In this document: positions 45,202 through 56,554 of the stretch, piece after piece
Layout of the letters: the number at the start of each line of letters is the position of its first letter
Numbering within the stretch: the first letter of the stretch is position 1
Assembly: GCA_021397845.1 (NCBI GenBank)
Contig: CM038050.1
Location: 115,495,891 to 115,559,890 of the forward strand
Source of the DNA: Areca catechu
Lineage: Eukaryota > Streptophyta > Magnoliopsida > Arecales > Arecaceae
Direction of reading: 5' to 3'
DNA length: 64,000 nt
Notes under the pieces: model-generated
The model's input: the letters and a program-made list of their open reading frames with translations, nothing else
Database searches by the model: none
Told to the model about the DNA's origin: nothing
Position numbers and translations under genes: made by a program

Positions 45202-45830
45202 CAACTACCACTTGTACAAAAGCTAATTAGTACTGAATCTTATTTTCATTTTCCATTTATAATTGTTGAACTCTTGAACTCTGTTGACTTTAGTGAAGGG
45301 GCATCCAGGTTCCCCTTTCCACCAATCTTCTGAAGGTTGATGTCACCTCGTTCCATGATTTCTCGCACAAGGTGATAGCGCCATAGAATGTGCTTGGTAT
45401 GGTGATGGGACTTTTGCTCTTTGGCTTGAGCAGTGGCTCAATGCTATCACAATACACTAGAATAGGACCATCCAGGAAAGGTGCCACTCCCAGCTCACCT
45501 AGGAACTTCTACAACCACATAGCTTTCTTTGCTGTATTCGATGCAGTAATGTATTCTGCTTTGCATACTTAGTCTACAACAGTAGGCTGCTTAAAACTTT
45601 TTGAGTAGATCTCTCTCCCATTTAAGGTAAAGATAAATCCTGACACACTCTTGTTATCATCACTATCTGACTGAAAACTGGAGTCTATATACCCCATAAG
45701 TTTCAAGTCAGGTTTTCTATATATCATCTATTAGTCCTTAGATTTTGTAGATACTTAAGGATGGTCTTTAACACTTTCCAATGAGCTTCACCTGGGTTAA
45801 ACTGGTATATGCTCACTACGCCTAATGAGT
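45202..45830 (-). pseudogene. RNase H of D
   Basis: Minus-strand translation with stops gives DSSFQSDSDDNKSVSGFIFT, then KAEYITASNTAKKA and SIEPLLKPK-type segments corresponding to copia RNase H motifs. It ends in a purine-rich ACAAGTGGTAGT against the 3' LTR, the polypurine tract. Clear homology of layout with I (26956-27501). Confidence 0.8.
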
Positions 45831-46800
45831 ATGCCATGTCGGTCTAGTACATATCATGGCATACATGATAGAACCCACTGCTGAAGCAAATGGAATTCTA
45901 CTCACATGCTCTCTCTCCTCAGGAGTTATCGCATAATCCTTTTTGGAGAGTGCAATTCCAGGGCCTATGGCGATATACCCTTTCTTGGAATTCTCCATGC
46001 TGAACAACTTCAGCACAGTATCAATGTTCATAGACTGGGACAATCCCAGAAGCCTCTTAGATCTATCTCTATAGATCTTCATACCCAGTATGTAAGAGGC
46101 TTCACCCAAGTCCTTCATAGAGAACTAAAATAATAACTAGACCTTTATTCCTTGTAGTGCTGGGATGTCATTCTCGATTAAGAGAATGTCATCCACATAC
46201 AACACACGGATATAATCACGGAACCATTAGCCCATTTATAAATGCAAGGTTCTTCTCCATTCCTAACAAAGCTATACGAGTTGATACACTTATCAAATCG
46301 CATGTTCAAACTCCGAGATGCTTGCTTCAGTCCATAGATGGACCTTTGAAGTTTGCACATCTTTGACTCGTCTGTGGATGTGAACCCTTTAGGTTGTACC
46401 ATGTACACCTCCTCTTCCAGCTCACCATTCAAGAAAGCTGTTTGGACATCCATTTGCCAGATTTCATAGTGAAGGTGTATTGCTAAAGCAAGCATGATCT
46501 GAATGAATTTGAGTATTACTATAGGAGAGAATGTCTTGTCATAGTCAATACCATAACATTGACGATACCCCTTGGCAACCAGATGGGCTTTATAGATCTC
46601 TACCTGCCCATTTGCATCCCTTTTTCTTTTGAAAATCCATTTGCATCTAATTGGTTTTACCCCCTCAAGTGGATCAACTGATATCCATACATTGTTGATT
46701 TCCATGGACTCCATTTTGGATCTCAAGGCTCCTAGCTATAGCTCAGAGTCAGACCTTTTAGTGCATCCATATAGGTGGTCGGGTCTTCATTATTCTCATC
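45822..46800 (-). pseudogene. Reverse transcriptase of D
   Basis: The 182-codon frame at 46726-46178 reads INNVWISVDPLEGVKPIRCK, DYDKTFSPIVILKFIQIMLA, YEIWQMDVQTAFLNGELEEE and SIYGLKQASRSLNMRFDKCI, covering most RT blocks. The YVDD box falls at a frameshift near 46190, where this frame reads CCMWMTFS and the next frame reads YVDDILLI. The frame at 46118-45822 gives KDLGEASYILGMKIYRDRSK and ITPEEREHVSRIPFASAVGS. Inactive. Confidence 0.9.
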
Positions 46801-46899
46801 GAGTTCAATGGGATCACCATCCCGGACCAAGAAACTGTAGTATCTATCCGGTCGATGCAGTATCTTACTGGATCTCCTTAATGGTTCCTGCGTGGGCTC

Positions 46900-48189
46900 T
46901 GGGTGTGATCTAATCACAACCGGTTCTATGTTGTCTCTTAAGTGTGTCGGTTCTTCTACTTATTGAACTTCAATAAGTTCAATCTTAGCAACTATAGTTC
47001 CTTCACCAAGGAATTTCTTTTCTAAAATGATAGCCCTAAGATTGATGAACAACTTTTGTTCCTCAGCCAAGTAGAAGTAGTACCCCTTAGACTCTTTTGG
47101 ATACCCAACAAATAGGCACCTGTCAGACCTAGGTCCAAGCTTAACCATTTCCAAATGTTTGACATAAGACAGGCAACCCTAGACCCGAAGGTGTGCAAGT
47201 GTTGGCTTATGTCCAGTCCATATCTCATATGGGATTTTGCTAATGGACTTACTCGGAATCCTATTTAAAAGGTAGCAGGCTGACTTTAGAGCATATCCTC
47301 AAAAGGATGGTGGCAGAGAAGCAAAGCCCATCATGGATCAAACCATGTCTAACAGGGTTCGATTCCTCCTTTCAAACACTCCATTTAACTGAGGTGTCCC
47401 TAGAGGTGTTCATTGAGAGAGAATCCCATTCTTCTCAAGATATGTCAAAAAATTACTGAAAAGATATTCTCCACCTCGATCTGATCGAAGGGTTTGATAT
47501 ACTATCTAATTTATTTTTTTACTTCATTACAATATCGTTTGAACATTTCAAATGATTCAGATATATATCTCATCAAGAAGACATAACCATATCTTGAAAA
47601 GTCATCTATAAATATAATAAAATAATTGTACCCACCTCTAGCACTAATATTCATAGGTCCGCATACATTAGTATGTACCAGACTTAGAGTTTTTTTGGCT
47701 CGTTCACCTTTTCCAGTAAAAGGTGATTTTGTTATCTTTCCAAGAAGACAGGACTCACAGGTTGGTAGGGAATCACATTCACTAATCTTGTGAAGACCCT
47801 CACTATTCAACCTGTTTATCCTATTCTTGTTGATATGACCTAGCCTACAATGCCATTGATATACTTCACTGACATTATCTATCCTAGGGCATTTGCTAGA
47901 TGTGTATACTACACTAATAGGTCACGATAGTACATAAATACCATTTTTTATGTATACATTCATCACAACAGAACCATTCCAAATAATTTTGCAAATGTCA
48001 TTCTTTATTAATAGTTCATAACCATACATGGCCAACTGGCTTATCGAAATGACATTCAAAATGAAAGATGGACAATAATGATACTCATTCAAAATGATTG
48101 TACAAGACTCGAAAACTAATTTGAGAGTTTCCAATGCCAGGACTGGAACTTGGTTTCCATTTTCCATGTTCAAGGATCTCTCGCCATCG
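46900..48189 (-). pseudogene. Integrase region of D
   Basis: The block at 48189-47922 continues the protease/pre-integrase region (NGNQVPVLALETLKLVFESC). The block at 47810-47511 has CESCLLGKITKSPFTGKGER, HTNVCGPMNISARGGYNYFI and IFIDDFSRYGYVFLM, with the first catalytic Asp. Later parts at 47228-46960 read RSDRCLFVGYPKESKGYYFY. The catalytic Glu motif region near 47350-47400 is frameshifted. The upstream side is cut by the insertion of E at 48194. Confidence 0.87.
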
Positions 48190-48194
48190 TCGAA

Positions 48195-49649
48195 TGATGG
48201 GGAACTAATATGCATGCAATTTTTTTTGTATGTTTTACATGTTGAGTTAGGTGATTAATTCCCAAATTTCAGATCAAAATTATTTGTAGAGAATTTTGTA
48301 TGAATTTCTGAAGATCAGCATGCAGATTAGGACCTAGAAAAGTAGCAAAGAAGGACCGCCGGGGCTGAGAAGCCTCGGTTAGGGCAAGTTCTCCTACAAT
48401 AAAACTACTGGAGGTAGAGGGGTGTACCTGACAATGTCTGTGAAGATCGCAGCGAAGGGGTCTCTCGTTCCTCGACGGATGCGGCCTGGAAAACCGAGCC
48501 AAAGACCCGCGGATACCCGGCTTTCTGCTCGATGATCCGATTGAGGCTTGGCTGGAGTCGTTGGATTCGTAGGAACTCAGGGACCTGCAAACGACCTGTC
48601 AGGGGTTAGAAAGCTCACAAAGGAACAAGAAAATAAAGTAAAAACAGCAAGGGAAGGCTTCTTTTGGAGTGGGCATCCAGGGATCTGGAGGGTTTGTTGG
48701 CAGCAGGAAGATGATTGCAATCACCGGGAAGAAGAACTCTCACAAACCCCTTTATGCACACAGCAGGGTATCACACCACTCAATAGAAGAACTCAAGGTT
48801 TTCATTCATCAAAAATTCTCCTCATACAAGAGGCTAGGGTCCCTTAAATAGACCCTTAACCTTGGGCTCCAAGTAAGGGTACATAAGTCTTTACATAAGA
48901 ATCCTTTTCCCTCTCAAACCCTAGCTAGAAAATAAGGAAATATTAGGTAGAAAAATTCCTAAAAATTTTCTTGACTTGGTCAAGACTCCAAGAACGCCTA
49001 GGGGGGCGTGTTGGGCTTCTAGGAGCAGCAAAAGGCCGGCCCAAAGGGGCTCGGGTGCATGGGTTTGGGCCTCTGGAAGCTGGGGTGGCCTGGTAGCCAG
49101 GTAGCAGGAATATTCCCTGGTATCTTGCTTCTTAGGGGCTTGGGCTTGGCACCTGGGCTTGATTTCTTTGGGCTAGGATGCAGATGGACCTCTGGAATCA
49201 TGTATGCCATTATCTATGAATATACTTTGGCATCTGGAAGGGAATCTGGGCATCTGGAGGCATATGCAAGAAATCAGGGTTTTCTGAATTTTCCTCCTGG
49301 GGTCTTCAAATCTTCAAGCTGGGTTGGACTTGTGCTATACTTCCATGTCTTCAATCTAGTTGAACTTGGTCTTCACTTGTATGATATAGTCTTGAGTCTT
49401 CAGTATGCTTGGACATGACTCAAAAAAATAAAATTAGCTCAACATGAGCTGACTAGCATTGGACTGAACTAGCTCAACATGAGCTGACTTGTACAGAACT
49501 GAAATAACAACTAAAAATACTCAAATAACAACTAAAATGGACTCAGATGAGCTAAGCACTTATTACAGATGGACTCATAAATTATTGATCAATTTACAGA
49601 GGGTTGAAAAAGCCTCTGTCTTATTCTGGTGCCTCAGGTGTCCCCACCA
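48195..49649 (-). repeat. 3' LTR of E
   Basis: Plus-strand ends TGATGGGGAACTAATATGCA and GGTGTCCCCACCA. A minus-strand TATA-like box is seen as CCTTAAATAG at 48842-48851. Two copies of AGCTCAACATGAGCTGACT-type words lie near 49436-49492. Confidence 0.95.
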
Positions 49650-50170
49650 ATTCTCCCGGGATGGGAGGAACTCGACCCTGTCGAGTGAAGGTCAGACTGG
49701 CTCACATATCTCTCGAGAAGGTCTGGGTTGAGGCGTTGCAAGTCCTCTCGAGAAATCCACGAATCGTCTGACTCTGGCCGGCCTTGCCATCGGACCAGGA
49801 AGCGTTGATAGTCATGGCCCTGGGTCGTGATGGCTTGATTGTCCAGGATACGCTCGATCCGTTCTCCTCTCTCAGGCCAAATTTGTTTGTGGACACTCTA
49901 GGTTAGGGTCACTCACAATGAAAAGGAATAGGTCCAAAGGCCTCACTAGGTAGCGCTGCCGGTTCCCTATACTCAACCAGGTCTGTAATATTGAAGGTAG
50001 AACTAATGCCCAAATCCGAAGGCAAGTCTAACACCTAGGAATTTGATCCAACCTTCTCTATCACTTTAAAAGGTCCGGCTCTGCGAGCATGAAGCTTCTT
50101 TTAGGCCCAAGCCTAATCAAGATAGAATCCACTACATCAAATTCTTTGATCCATCTTCGGGAATTAGCCA
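49650..50170 (-). pseudogene. Integrase C-terminus and chromodomain remnant of E
   Basis: Minus-strand reading from 50170 gives LANSRRWIKEFDVVDSILIR, then SYVLDLPSDLGISS-like and ITDLVEYREPAALPSEAFGP segments. A chromodomain follows near 49900-49700: RIERILDNQAIT, YQRFLVRWQGRPESDDSWIS and REDLQRLNPDLLE. Its core is better preserved than in P, with no stop between YQRFLV and NPDLLE. It is not joined in frame to the gag-like ORF. The 5' part of integrase is absent. Confidence 0.8.
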
Positions 50171-50317
50171 GTTTGTTTAAAATTAGTATAGGTGGTGAAC
50201 ATGCTGGGCACATGCAGACTCCTAACAAAATGATGCAAAGGACTCAAACTAACACCTAATACACTCGACTTTGCATTCCTATCGAAGGAAATTTATTAGA
50301 CTCTTATGGGCCTAAAC

Positions 50318-51967
50318 CTAAGAGACTATAGACTCTCTAGGTCTGACCCTAGTGTGGTGTGCACAAGAGTATTTACAATGGACTCCAAGCAAATGCCAGA
50401 GGGTATGCCAGAAGTATAATGCAAACCTAACATGCGTAATGAATGCATGCAATATGCTAATCTCTGTTAAATACAATCTAATAATCCTAGAAATGCTGGA
50501 GGTGTCAGGAAAGGGCAGAAAATAGGAAGTGGGTTCAGAATTAGTTTGGTATGGTAGGAAAAAAGGTTCAAGGTTAGTTGGATAAAGTTCGATATAAGAA
50601 GGCATGTCAGGGACTAATCCTAGACTAATGCGGCTAACCTTACGAGGTTGCGGTATATCTATGGGGTTTGCATAATGGAATGATGGGTTACTAATCTCAG
50701 GGAAGAGGTCCCTAATGGGAACTATAGGAGGAGGCTCATCCTGAGGGTACTGATTCAAAGAGATCAGGTCCTTAATAAATTCTTCTGGTTCTTGTATTTT
50801 AGGACTAGACTCTATAATTTGGCTCTCCTCTTCGGTTTCCTTAGGTAAGGCTCTAGTAGCAGTACCTAGGTTCTCTTCCTCGATTTGTTCTTCCACTATA
50901 GCTTTAGGTTGGATGTGGTCAAGGTCAACTACCTCTAGGTTGGCTTCTACCTGGGTATCTATTAGGTCAGCTAATTCTAGGTCATCTAAAGGTGTCTCCT
51001 CTTCTCCTTCATACTCATCCACTAGGCTCGCATCAGCTTCATACACTTCTGCGTTAATGTAAGCCTTGTCAATCTCAGGAATGGTTGGAGAAGGTCGGCT
51101 AGGGAAAAATTGGCTAGGTCCTGGTTTCTGATTATGGACACTAATCCTAGTAGGTTCAGGTTGTCTAAGGGGTAGTGGCTCACTACTGGGCTCATATTTA
51201 GGGGTGCTAATCCTATGGGGTTCAAGTTGACTATGGAAAACCTGACTAGTACTAGATTGATATCTAGGGATTATGGGCTCCCTAGACTCATAGGATAAGG
51301 GAGCAGATCTATGGGTCACGGGATCATAAGATCTGGGGTCATAGGATTTGGGTTCAGCTCTATGGGTCTTGGGTCTACTGGACTCATGGGATATGGGTTC
51401 GTAGATTTTAGAGTCAGAGGATTTGAAGTCATAAGATCTATAGGTTGTGCGTATACTAGGCTTATAGGATGTGGGTAAATAGGATCTAGAGTCATAGGAT
51501 CTAGGTTCAGTATCATAGTATGGGTCAGGCTGAGTGGCTCTCCTACGTTCAACCTCACGATATGGTTCAGGGTTTGGGGTCCTCCTAGGTTTAGGATTAT
51601 AGTATGGGTCAGGCTGAGGGGCTCTCCTAGGTTCAACCTCTCGGTATGGATCAGGGTTTGGGGTCCTCCTAGGTTGAGGATTGTAGTACGGGTCAGGATA
51701 AGGGGCTCTCCTAGGTTCGACCTCATGGTATAGATCAGGGTTTGGGGTTCTCCTAGGTTGAGGGGACTTAGGATCTGGCTCAGATCGTGACCCATGGGTT
51801 CTTGCTATGGTCCCTACACGGCCTCCTAACTGGTCAAACCTATTGGCAAGATGGTCAATTCTATTGTTGGTTTGGGTAGCAGACTGAGTTAACTGGGTAG
51901 TCATCTGGGCCATTTGATCAGCTAGGGCTTTTATTTGGGCTTGTAAATTTTCCATGGGTTCAGACAT
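50318..51967 (-). CDS. Gag-like 549-aa protein of non-autonomous element E
   Basis: An uninterrupted frame with ATG at 51967. Residues 1-60 form a heptad-like N-terminus (QAQIKALADQMAQMTTQLTQ, then NNRIDHLANRFDQLGGRV), as in gag of related gypsy elements. Residues 69-152 are three 28-residue repeats built on PRRTPNPDPYREVEPRRAPQ. Residues 153-300 are Ser/Tyr/Pro/Arg-rich. Residues about 300-420 are strongly acidic and include VDEYEGEEE, which recurs before the protease of P. No capsid core or zinc knuckle is present. It resembles the N- and C-terminal linkers of gag fused after loss of the middle. Function unknown; the last 50 residues look like read-through of former non-coding sequence. Confidence 0.75.
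   Translation of the reverse strand: MSEPMENLQAQIKALADQMAQMTTQLTQSATQTNNRIDHLANRFDQLGGRVGTIARTHGSRSEPDPKSPQPRRTPNPDLYHEVEPRRAPYPDPYYNPQPRRTPNPDPYREVEPRRAPQPDPYYNPKPRRTPNPEPYREVERRRATQPDPYYDTEPRSYDSRSYLPTSYKPSIRTTYRSYDFKSSDSKIYEPISHESSRPKTHRAEPKSYDPRSYDPVTHRSAPLSYESREPIIPRYQSSTSQVFHSQLEPHRISTPKYEPSSEPLPLRQPEPTRISVHNQKPGPSQFFPSRPSPTIPEIDKAYINAEVYEADASLVDEYEGEEETPLDDLELADLIDTQVEANLEVVDLDHIQPKAIVEEQIEEENLGTATRALPKETEEESQIIESSPKIQEPEEFIKDLISLNQYPQDEPPPIVPIRDLFPEISNPSFHYANPIDIPQPRKVSRISLGLVPDMPSYIELYPTNLEPFFLPYQTNSEPTSYFLPFPDTSSISRIIRLYLTEISILHAFITHVRFALYFWHTLWHLLGVHCKYSCAHHTRVRPRESIVS
51512..51763 (-). repeat. 84-bp in-frame tandem repeat in the E ORF
   Basis: Three 84-bp units encode 28 residues each (residues 69-96, 97-124 and 125-152). 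Each has the two half-units RRTPNPDPY and RRAPQPDPYY. All lengths are multiples of three, so the frame is kept. Confidence 0.9.
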
Positions 51968-52877
51968 TTATGAAGGAGGTGGGTGATATGAAACTCCTGA
52001 TCTAGTGCTCATGCAAGACTCGATCATACCGACTATAGCTGACTAGACCTAGAGTCCAAACTAGATGCTCAATCAGGGTGGCAAACTAGCCTATAGTAAC
52101 CCTGTACTTAGCCAGGCAGGTGTAAGGAGAGTGTTAGGTCCCTGATTGCCAATCCTAGACACAAATCAGAGATTGGCCAGGTAGGCGGACTAGCACACAA
52201 GCCCTTCGGGATTGAATCCCTAAACCACCGTTCTAGACACTGAGCACAAGGCACACACAGGTTAACTTGACACAGTGATCTAACACTAGCCCGGACCCGA
52301 CCAGTTGGTGTCCCTAGCCCACTAGGGCAAATTAAGTCTAATTAATTTTAGGTTAAGGCTTGGGACTGAATGCAAGGGATGTGGTTTTGGGCTAAGGAGA
52401 GGTGATCAAATCCTCCCCCCATCTGATATAGCAAGAGTGCCCTTAAAAGTAAATTATGCAATGATGGCAGGCAGATGAGGATGCAAATTAGGGTTTAGAT
52501 ATTTTTTTGGTATTTTTGGAAAATATGTATTTTTTTTTTGGTATTTTTTTAAATAGAAGAAAACTTGCAAATCATGGCCTAATATACCGGAAATATACTA
52601 AAATTAAGAAATATGCAAAAACTCCTAAACAAAACCCTAAAACTTCCAAACTTGTCTTGCTAAAAAAAACAGAGCCGAAAATTTGCAGGCCCTATTTCGG
52701 CTTGCAGAAAATTTACAGGCCATAATAAAATCTGGAAAAATTTTAAAAATTACTATGAATTATGCTAAATCTAGGAAAATAAGTTTCAGAATTTTTGGAG
52801 TTTTTAAAAGGTAGGAATAATTAAAATAACAGAGTATATACAGACTAGAAAATTACAGAAAATAAGCCCTAATCTAA
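51968..52877 (-). other. Leader of element E
   Basis: Non-coding stretch between primer site and ORF. The part at 52385-52877 is shared with element Q (5141-5636). AT-rich with short T runs. No gene is supported. Confidence 0.75.
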
Positions 52878-52889
52878 GCTCTGATACCA
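52878..52889 (-). other. Primer binding site of E
   Basis: The minus strand reads TGGTATCAGAGC, two bases from the LTR end at 52892. Confidence 0.93.
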
Positions 52890-52891
52890 AA

Positions 52892-54345
52892 TGATGGGGA
52901 ACTAATATGCATGCAATTTTTTTTGTATGTTTTACATGTTGAGTTAGGTGATTAATCCCCAAATTTCAGATCAAAATTATTTGTAGGGAATTTTGTATGA
53001 ATTTCTGAAGATCAGCATGCAGATTAGGACCTAGAAAAGTAGCAAAGAAGGACCGCCGGGGCTGAGAAGCCTCGGTTAGGGCAAGTTCTCCTACAATAAA
53101 ACTACTGGAGGTAGAGGGGTGTACCTGACAATGTCTGTGAAGATCGCAGTAAAGGGGTCTCTCGTTCCTCGACGGATGCGGCCTGGAAAACCGAGCCAAA
53201 GACCCGCGGATACCCGGCTTTCTGCTCGATGATCCGATTGAGGCTTGGCTGGAGTCGTTGGATTCGTAGGAACTCAGGGACCTGCAAACGACCTGTCAGG
53301 GGTTAGAAAGCTCACAAAGGAACAAGAAAACAAAGTAAAAACAGCAAGGGAAGGCTTCTTTTGGAGTTGTCATCCAGGGATCTGGAGGGTTTGTTGGCAG
53401 CAGGAAGATGATTGCAATCACCGGGAAGAAGAACTCTCACAAACCCCTTTATGCACACAGCAGGGTATCACACCACTCAATAGAAGAACTCAAGGTTTTC
53501 ATTCATCAAAATTCTCCTCATACAAGAGGCTAGGGTCCCTTAAATAGACCCTTAACCTTGGGCTCCAAGTAAGGGTACATAAGTCTTTACATAAGAATCA
53601 TTTTCCCTTTCAAACCCTAGCTAGAAAATAAGGAAATATTAGGTAGAAAAATCCCTAAAAATTTTCTTGACTTGGTCAAGACTCCAAGGACGCCTAGGGG
53701 GGCGTGTTGGGCTTCTAGGAGCAGCAAAAGGCCGGCCCAAAGGGGCTCGGGTGCATGGGTTTGGGCCTCTGGAAGCTGGGGTGGCCTGGTAGCCAGGTAG
53801 CAGGAATATTCCCTGGTATCTTGCTTCTTAGGGGCTTGGGCTTGGCACCTGGGCTTGATTTCTTTGGGCTAGGATGCAGATGGACCTCTGGAATCATGTA
53901 TGCCATTATCTATGAATATACTTTGGCATCTGGAAGGGAATCTGGGCATCTGGAGGCATATGCAAGAAATCAGGGTTTTCTGAATTTTCCTCCTGGGGTC
54001 TTCAAATCTTCAAGCTGGGTTGGACTTGTGCTATACTTCCATGTCTTCAATCTAGTTGAACTTGGTCTTCACTTGTATGATATAGTCTTGAGTCTTCAGT
54101 ATGCTTGGACATGACTCAAAAAAATAAAATTAGCTCAACATGAGCTGACTAGCATTGGACTGAACTAGCTCAACATGAGCTGACTAGTACAGAACTGAAA
54201 TAACAACTAAAAATACTCAAATAACAACTAAAATGGACTCAGATGAGCTAAGCCCTTATTATAGATGGACTCATAAATTATTGATCAATTTACAGAGGGT
54301 TGAAAAAGCCTCTGTCTTATTCTGGTGCCTCAGGTGTCCCCACCA
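52892..54345 (-). repeat. 5' LTR of E
   Basis: Same ends as 48195-49649. The TATA-like box is at 53538-53547. The left end lies two bases from the primer binding site, which sets the orientation. Confidence 0.95.
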
Positions 54346-54440
54346 TCGAATCTCCTACTAACTTGAAGTCCGTGCAAAGATTGCAAATATGAATTGGACT
54401 TCCAGTATCCAATACCCAGTTAGTAATATCATAGATAGAG
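54346..54440 (-). pseudogene. Protease segment of D
   Basis: The minus strand reads NWVLDTGSPIHICNLC, with the catalytic D-T-G intact. The reading continues to VGDS and stops at the E insertion. The other side of the domain resumes at 48189. The target duplication TCGAA flanks the gap. Confidence 0.8.
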
Positions 54441-54529
54441 AAACTACAAGGTGTGATCATATAAATACCTTGTCCAGCATTACCCTGCTGCTTCCTTTTC
54501 TTAGACCTGTTCAGGTCAAGGGATGAAAT

Positions 54530-55326
54530 ATAAAGAGGATAGTTCCTCTTCTAATGACCTTGCTTCTTACAGAAGAAGCACTCCGCTTGGCTCTTATAAG
54601 CCTTCACCTTCTGGACATGACTGGGTGCAGAAGAATTTTGCACCTTCTTCCCTTTATTTCTCTTTTTCCCTTTCTTAAAGGGACGGTACCCTGCAAAGGA
54701 TCCTCCCACTAGATTTACCACTCCTTTATTGAGTTGGTGGTCTTTCTCATAAGTTTGCAGTAATCCCAAAAGATCGTGGTAGTTAACTGCAGGCTTATTC
54801 ATTCCAAAATGAATGAGAAAGTCTAGATAAGAAGAGGGTAGTGAACTCAGTATCGCATCATTCCCGAGCTGTTCAAGCAAGGGACATCCGAGCTTTCCCA
54901 GGCGCTCAATCATCTCGATCATGTACAATACATGATTAGTCACTGAGGCCCCATCAAGCATCCATTCATTGTAGATAGCATAGGAGACCCTGTATCTCTC
55001 AATGTCATTTGGTGTACTGAAAGACTCCTTTAACTTTTGAAGGATTTCCTCCGGCTGGGCTTCCGCAAATTTATGATTGAACTCATCGTTCATTGCTGCC
55101 AACATGATGCATCGGACAGTGGTCCTATCATAGAGCCATATTTGATAAGTACCTCTAATGGAACCCCGAGCATTAGGAGTAGGGATTTTAGGCACCGGTC
55201 CGATATCACATATAAGATTCGTTCATGCTCCAGGATAATCCTGAGCCTTTGATACCAGCTATTGAAGTTGGAACCCTTGAGCTTCTCATTATCAAGAAGA
55301 GATCGGAGTGACAAGTTGGTAGACAT
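54530..55326 (-). pseudogene. gag of D
   Basis: The ATG at 55326 gives MSTNLSLRSLLDNEKLKGSN, followed by FNSWYQRLRIILEHERILYV. A frameshift near 55200 leads to the 214-codon block 55195-54551 with GASVTNHVLYMIEMIERLGK and LPSSYLDFLIHFGMNKPAVN. The zinc knuckle CFFCKKQGH at its end is interrupted by a stop before the last Cys. The gene is less decayed than that of C. Confidence 0.88.
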
Positions 55327-56554
55327 CTGAAAGGAAAACCAAAACTTATTAGTGTATATGAATTATTAACCCAAAGATATGGATTTTAGTCTAAAGGCCC
55401 TCCCACTATATTGTTTAGACTGGTAGCCTCTACCTCCAATCCAAGGAATTACTTCAATTCCTTAGTGGGTACTAGAATCCAATAGACAATACATGAGCCT
55501 GATTTTGGCCGGCCCACCAATGTGCATCTTATAATCAATTACTTCTCTAATTAACTTCTAGATTTAGATTTTGCCCTAAGGTGCACTTCAATCGACCTTT
55601 GGGCCTCCTATTGAAGGTCCCAGTTAGGTCCAACCATTAACATGACAAAATTTAATGCTTCCAACCAACGAATAGTCAAGCCTGATGTTGGCCGGCCCAC
55701 CTGACCATCATTAAGACAGTCGCACTGAGCCATCATATTAGGAATAGTAATTCTAATAGCCCGATGAACACCCGATATTGGGATCTATCGCTGAATACCT
55801 AATTATTATACCCATTATCATTTCACTTAATGGAAGGCTAGGACTCAATTATCCCCATAACCACATCCTTTTATGGACCTAATAATTTAGAATGTTTAAC
55901 TTTAATATGACAGATGAAATAGATAAGAAGACATGGATCAACCGCCCACTGACTACATTAGTTATAAAAGAGGGTTTCAGAAACTAATGATCCATAGGCA
56001 CCTAAAATTAGTCAAGACTGATAACCTTAGGTGACATGGGTTGACATGAGTCAGTGTGCTACCCAATCAATTTTGATTGACCACATTGGTCAGGTAAGTG
56101 AGATCATGGGATGGGTTCTGCCATTAACCATCTTGTCTTAGACACTAACCCGGTTGGCCAGTTAAGAGGTAGCCCCATAAACCTTGATCAAATGCCATAC
56201 TTACCTTAGACACCAATTAGTTTATCAGACTTTATTAGACTAGCTTAAAGACTCGACTGACCACTGAGCCACAAATCAAGTCCATTTAGATTTATAGACT
56301 AATCAATCTAACTATTAGAGAGATCTATAGAGAAAAAATCCTAACTCAACATTTGATTAGATTAGTTCTCTATTTGATCCATTCATCTAAACTTAGGTCT
56401 AACCTAATTAAGGACCTAATTGAAGCTAACCCATGACCTTTAAAGTTTATTGAAATGACTCAGAGTCTTTGAATCATATTCCTAGATCACTTTGTCATTC
56501 AAGATAACTTAATTCTTAATTGAGTTTAATAATCTTCATAAATCTAAACAATTT
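55327..56554 (-). other. Leader of D (truncated)
   Basis: Non-coding, homologous to the leader of C. It has two hairpin-like copies with GCCTGATTTTGGCCGGCC (55497-55514) and GCCTGATGTTGGCCGGCC (55680-55697). The 5' side with primer site is replaced by fragment G at 56555. Confidence 0.75.

Larger units (their letters stand above)
48195..54345 (-). mobile_element. Element E: young non-autonomous gypsy element
   Basis: Two nearly identical LTRs (48195-49649 and 52892-54345; about fifteen differences by eye) flank a 3.2-kb interior. The perfect target duplication TCGAA is at 48190-48194 and 54346-54350. The interior has primer site, leader, one intact 549-codon gag-like ORF, and then a remnant of integrase C-terminus plus chromodomain. 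Gag core, zinc knuckle, protease, RT and RNase H are absent. The interior deletion probably predates the insertion. It splits the protease/pre-integrase region of D. Confidence 0.93.
43699..56554 (-). mobile_element. Element D: Tork/Angela-like Ty1/copia element, interrupted
   Basis: Minus-strand order is leader (56554-55327), gag, protease, [insertion of E], integrase, RT, RNase H, polypurine tract and 3' LTR. The 5' LTR and primer site are missing, replaced by fragment G. The 3' LTR is cut at 43699 by the end of element C. Gag, pol and leader are close relatives of C. All coding parts carry stops or frameshifts. Confidence 0.87.

Noticed and set aside
51316..51795. 159-codon minus-strand frame with repeated Leu/Gly/Thr units
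   Set aside because: It is the alternate frame of the 84-bp repeats inside the 549-codon ORF; its repeats are a by-product.
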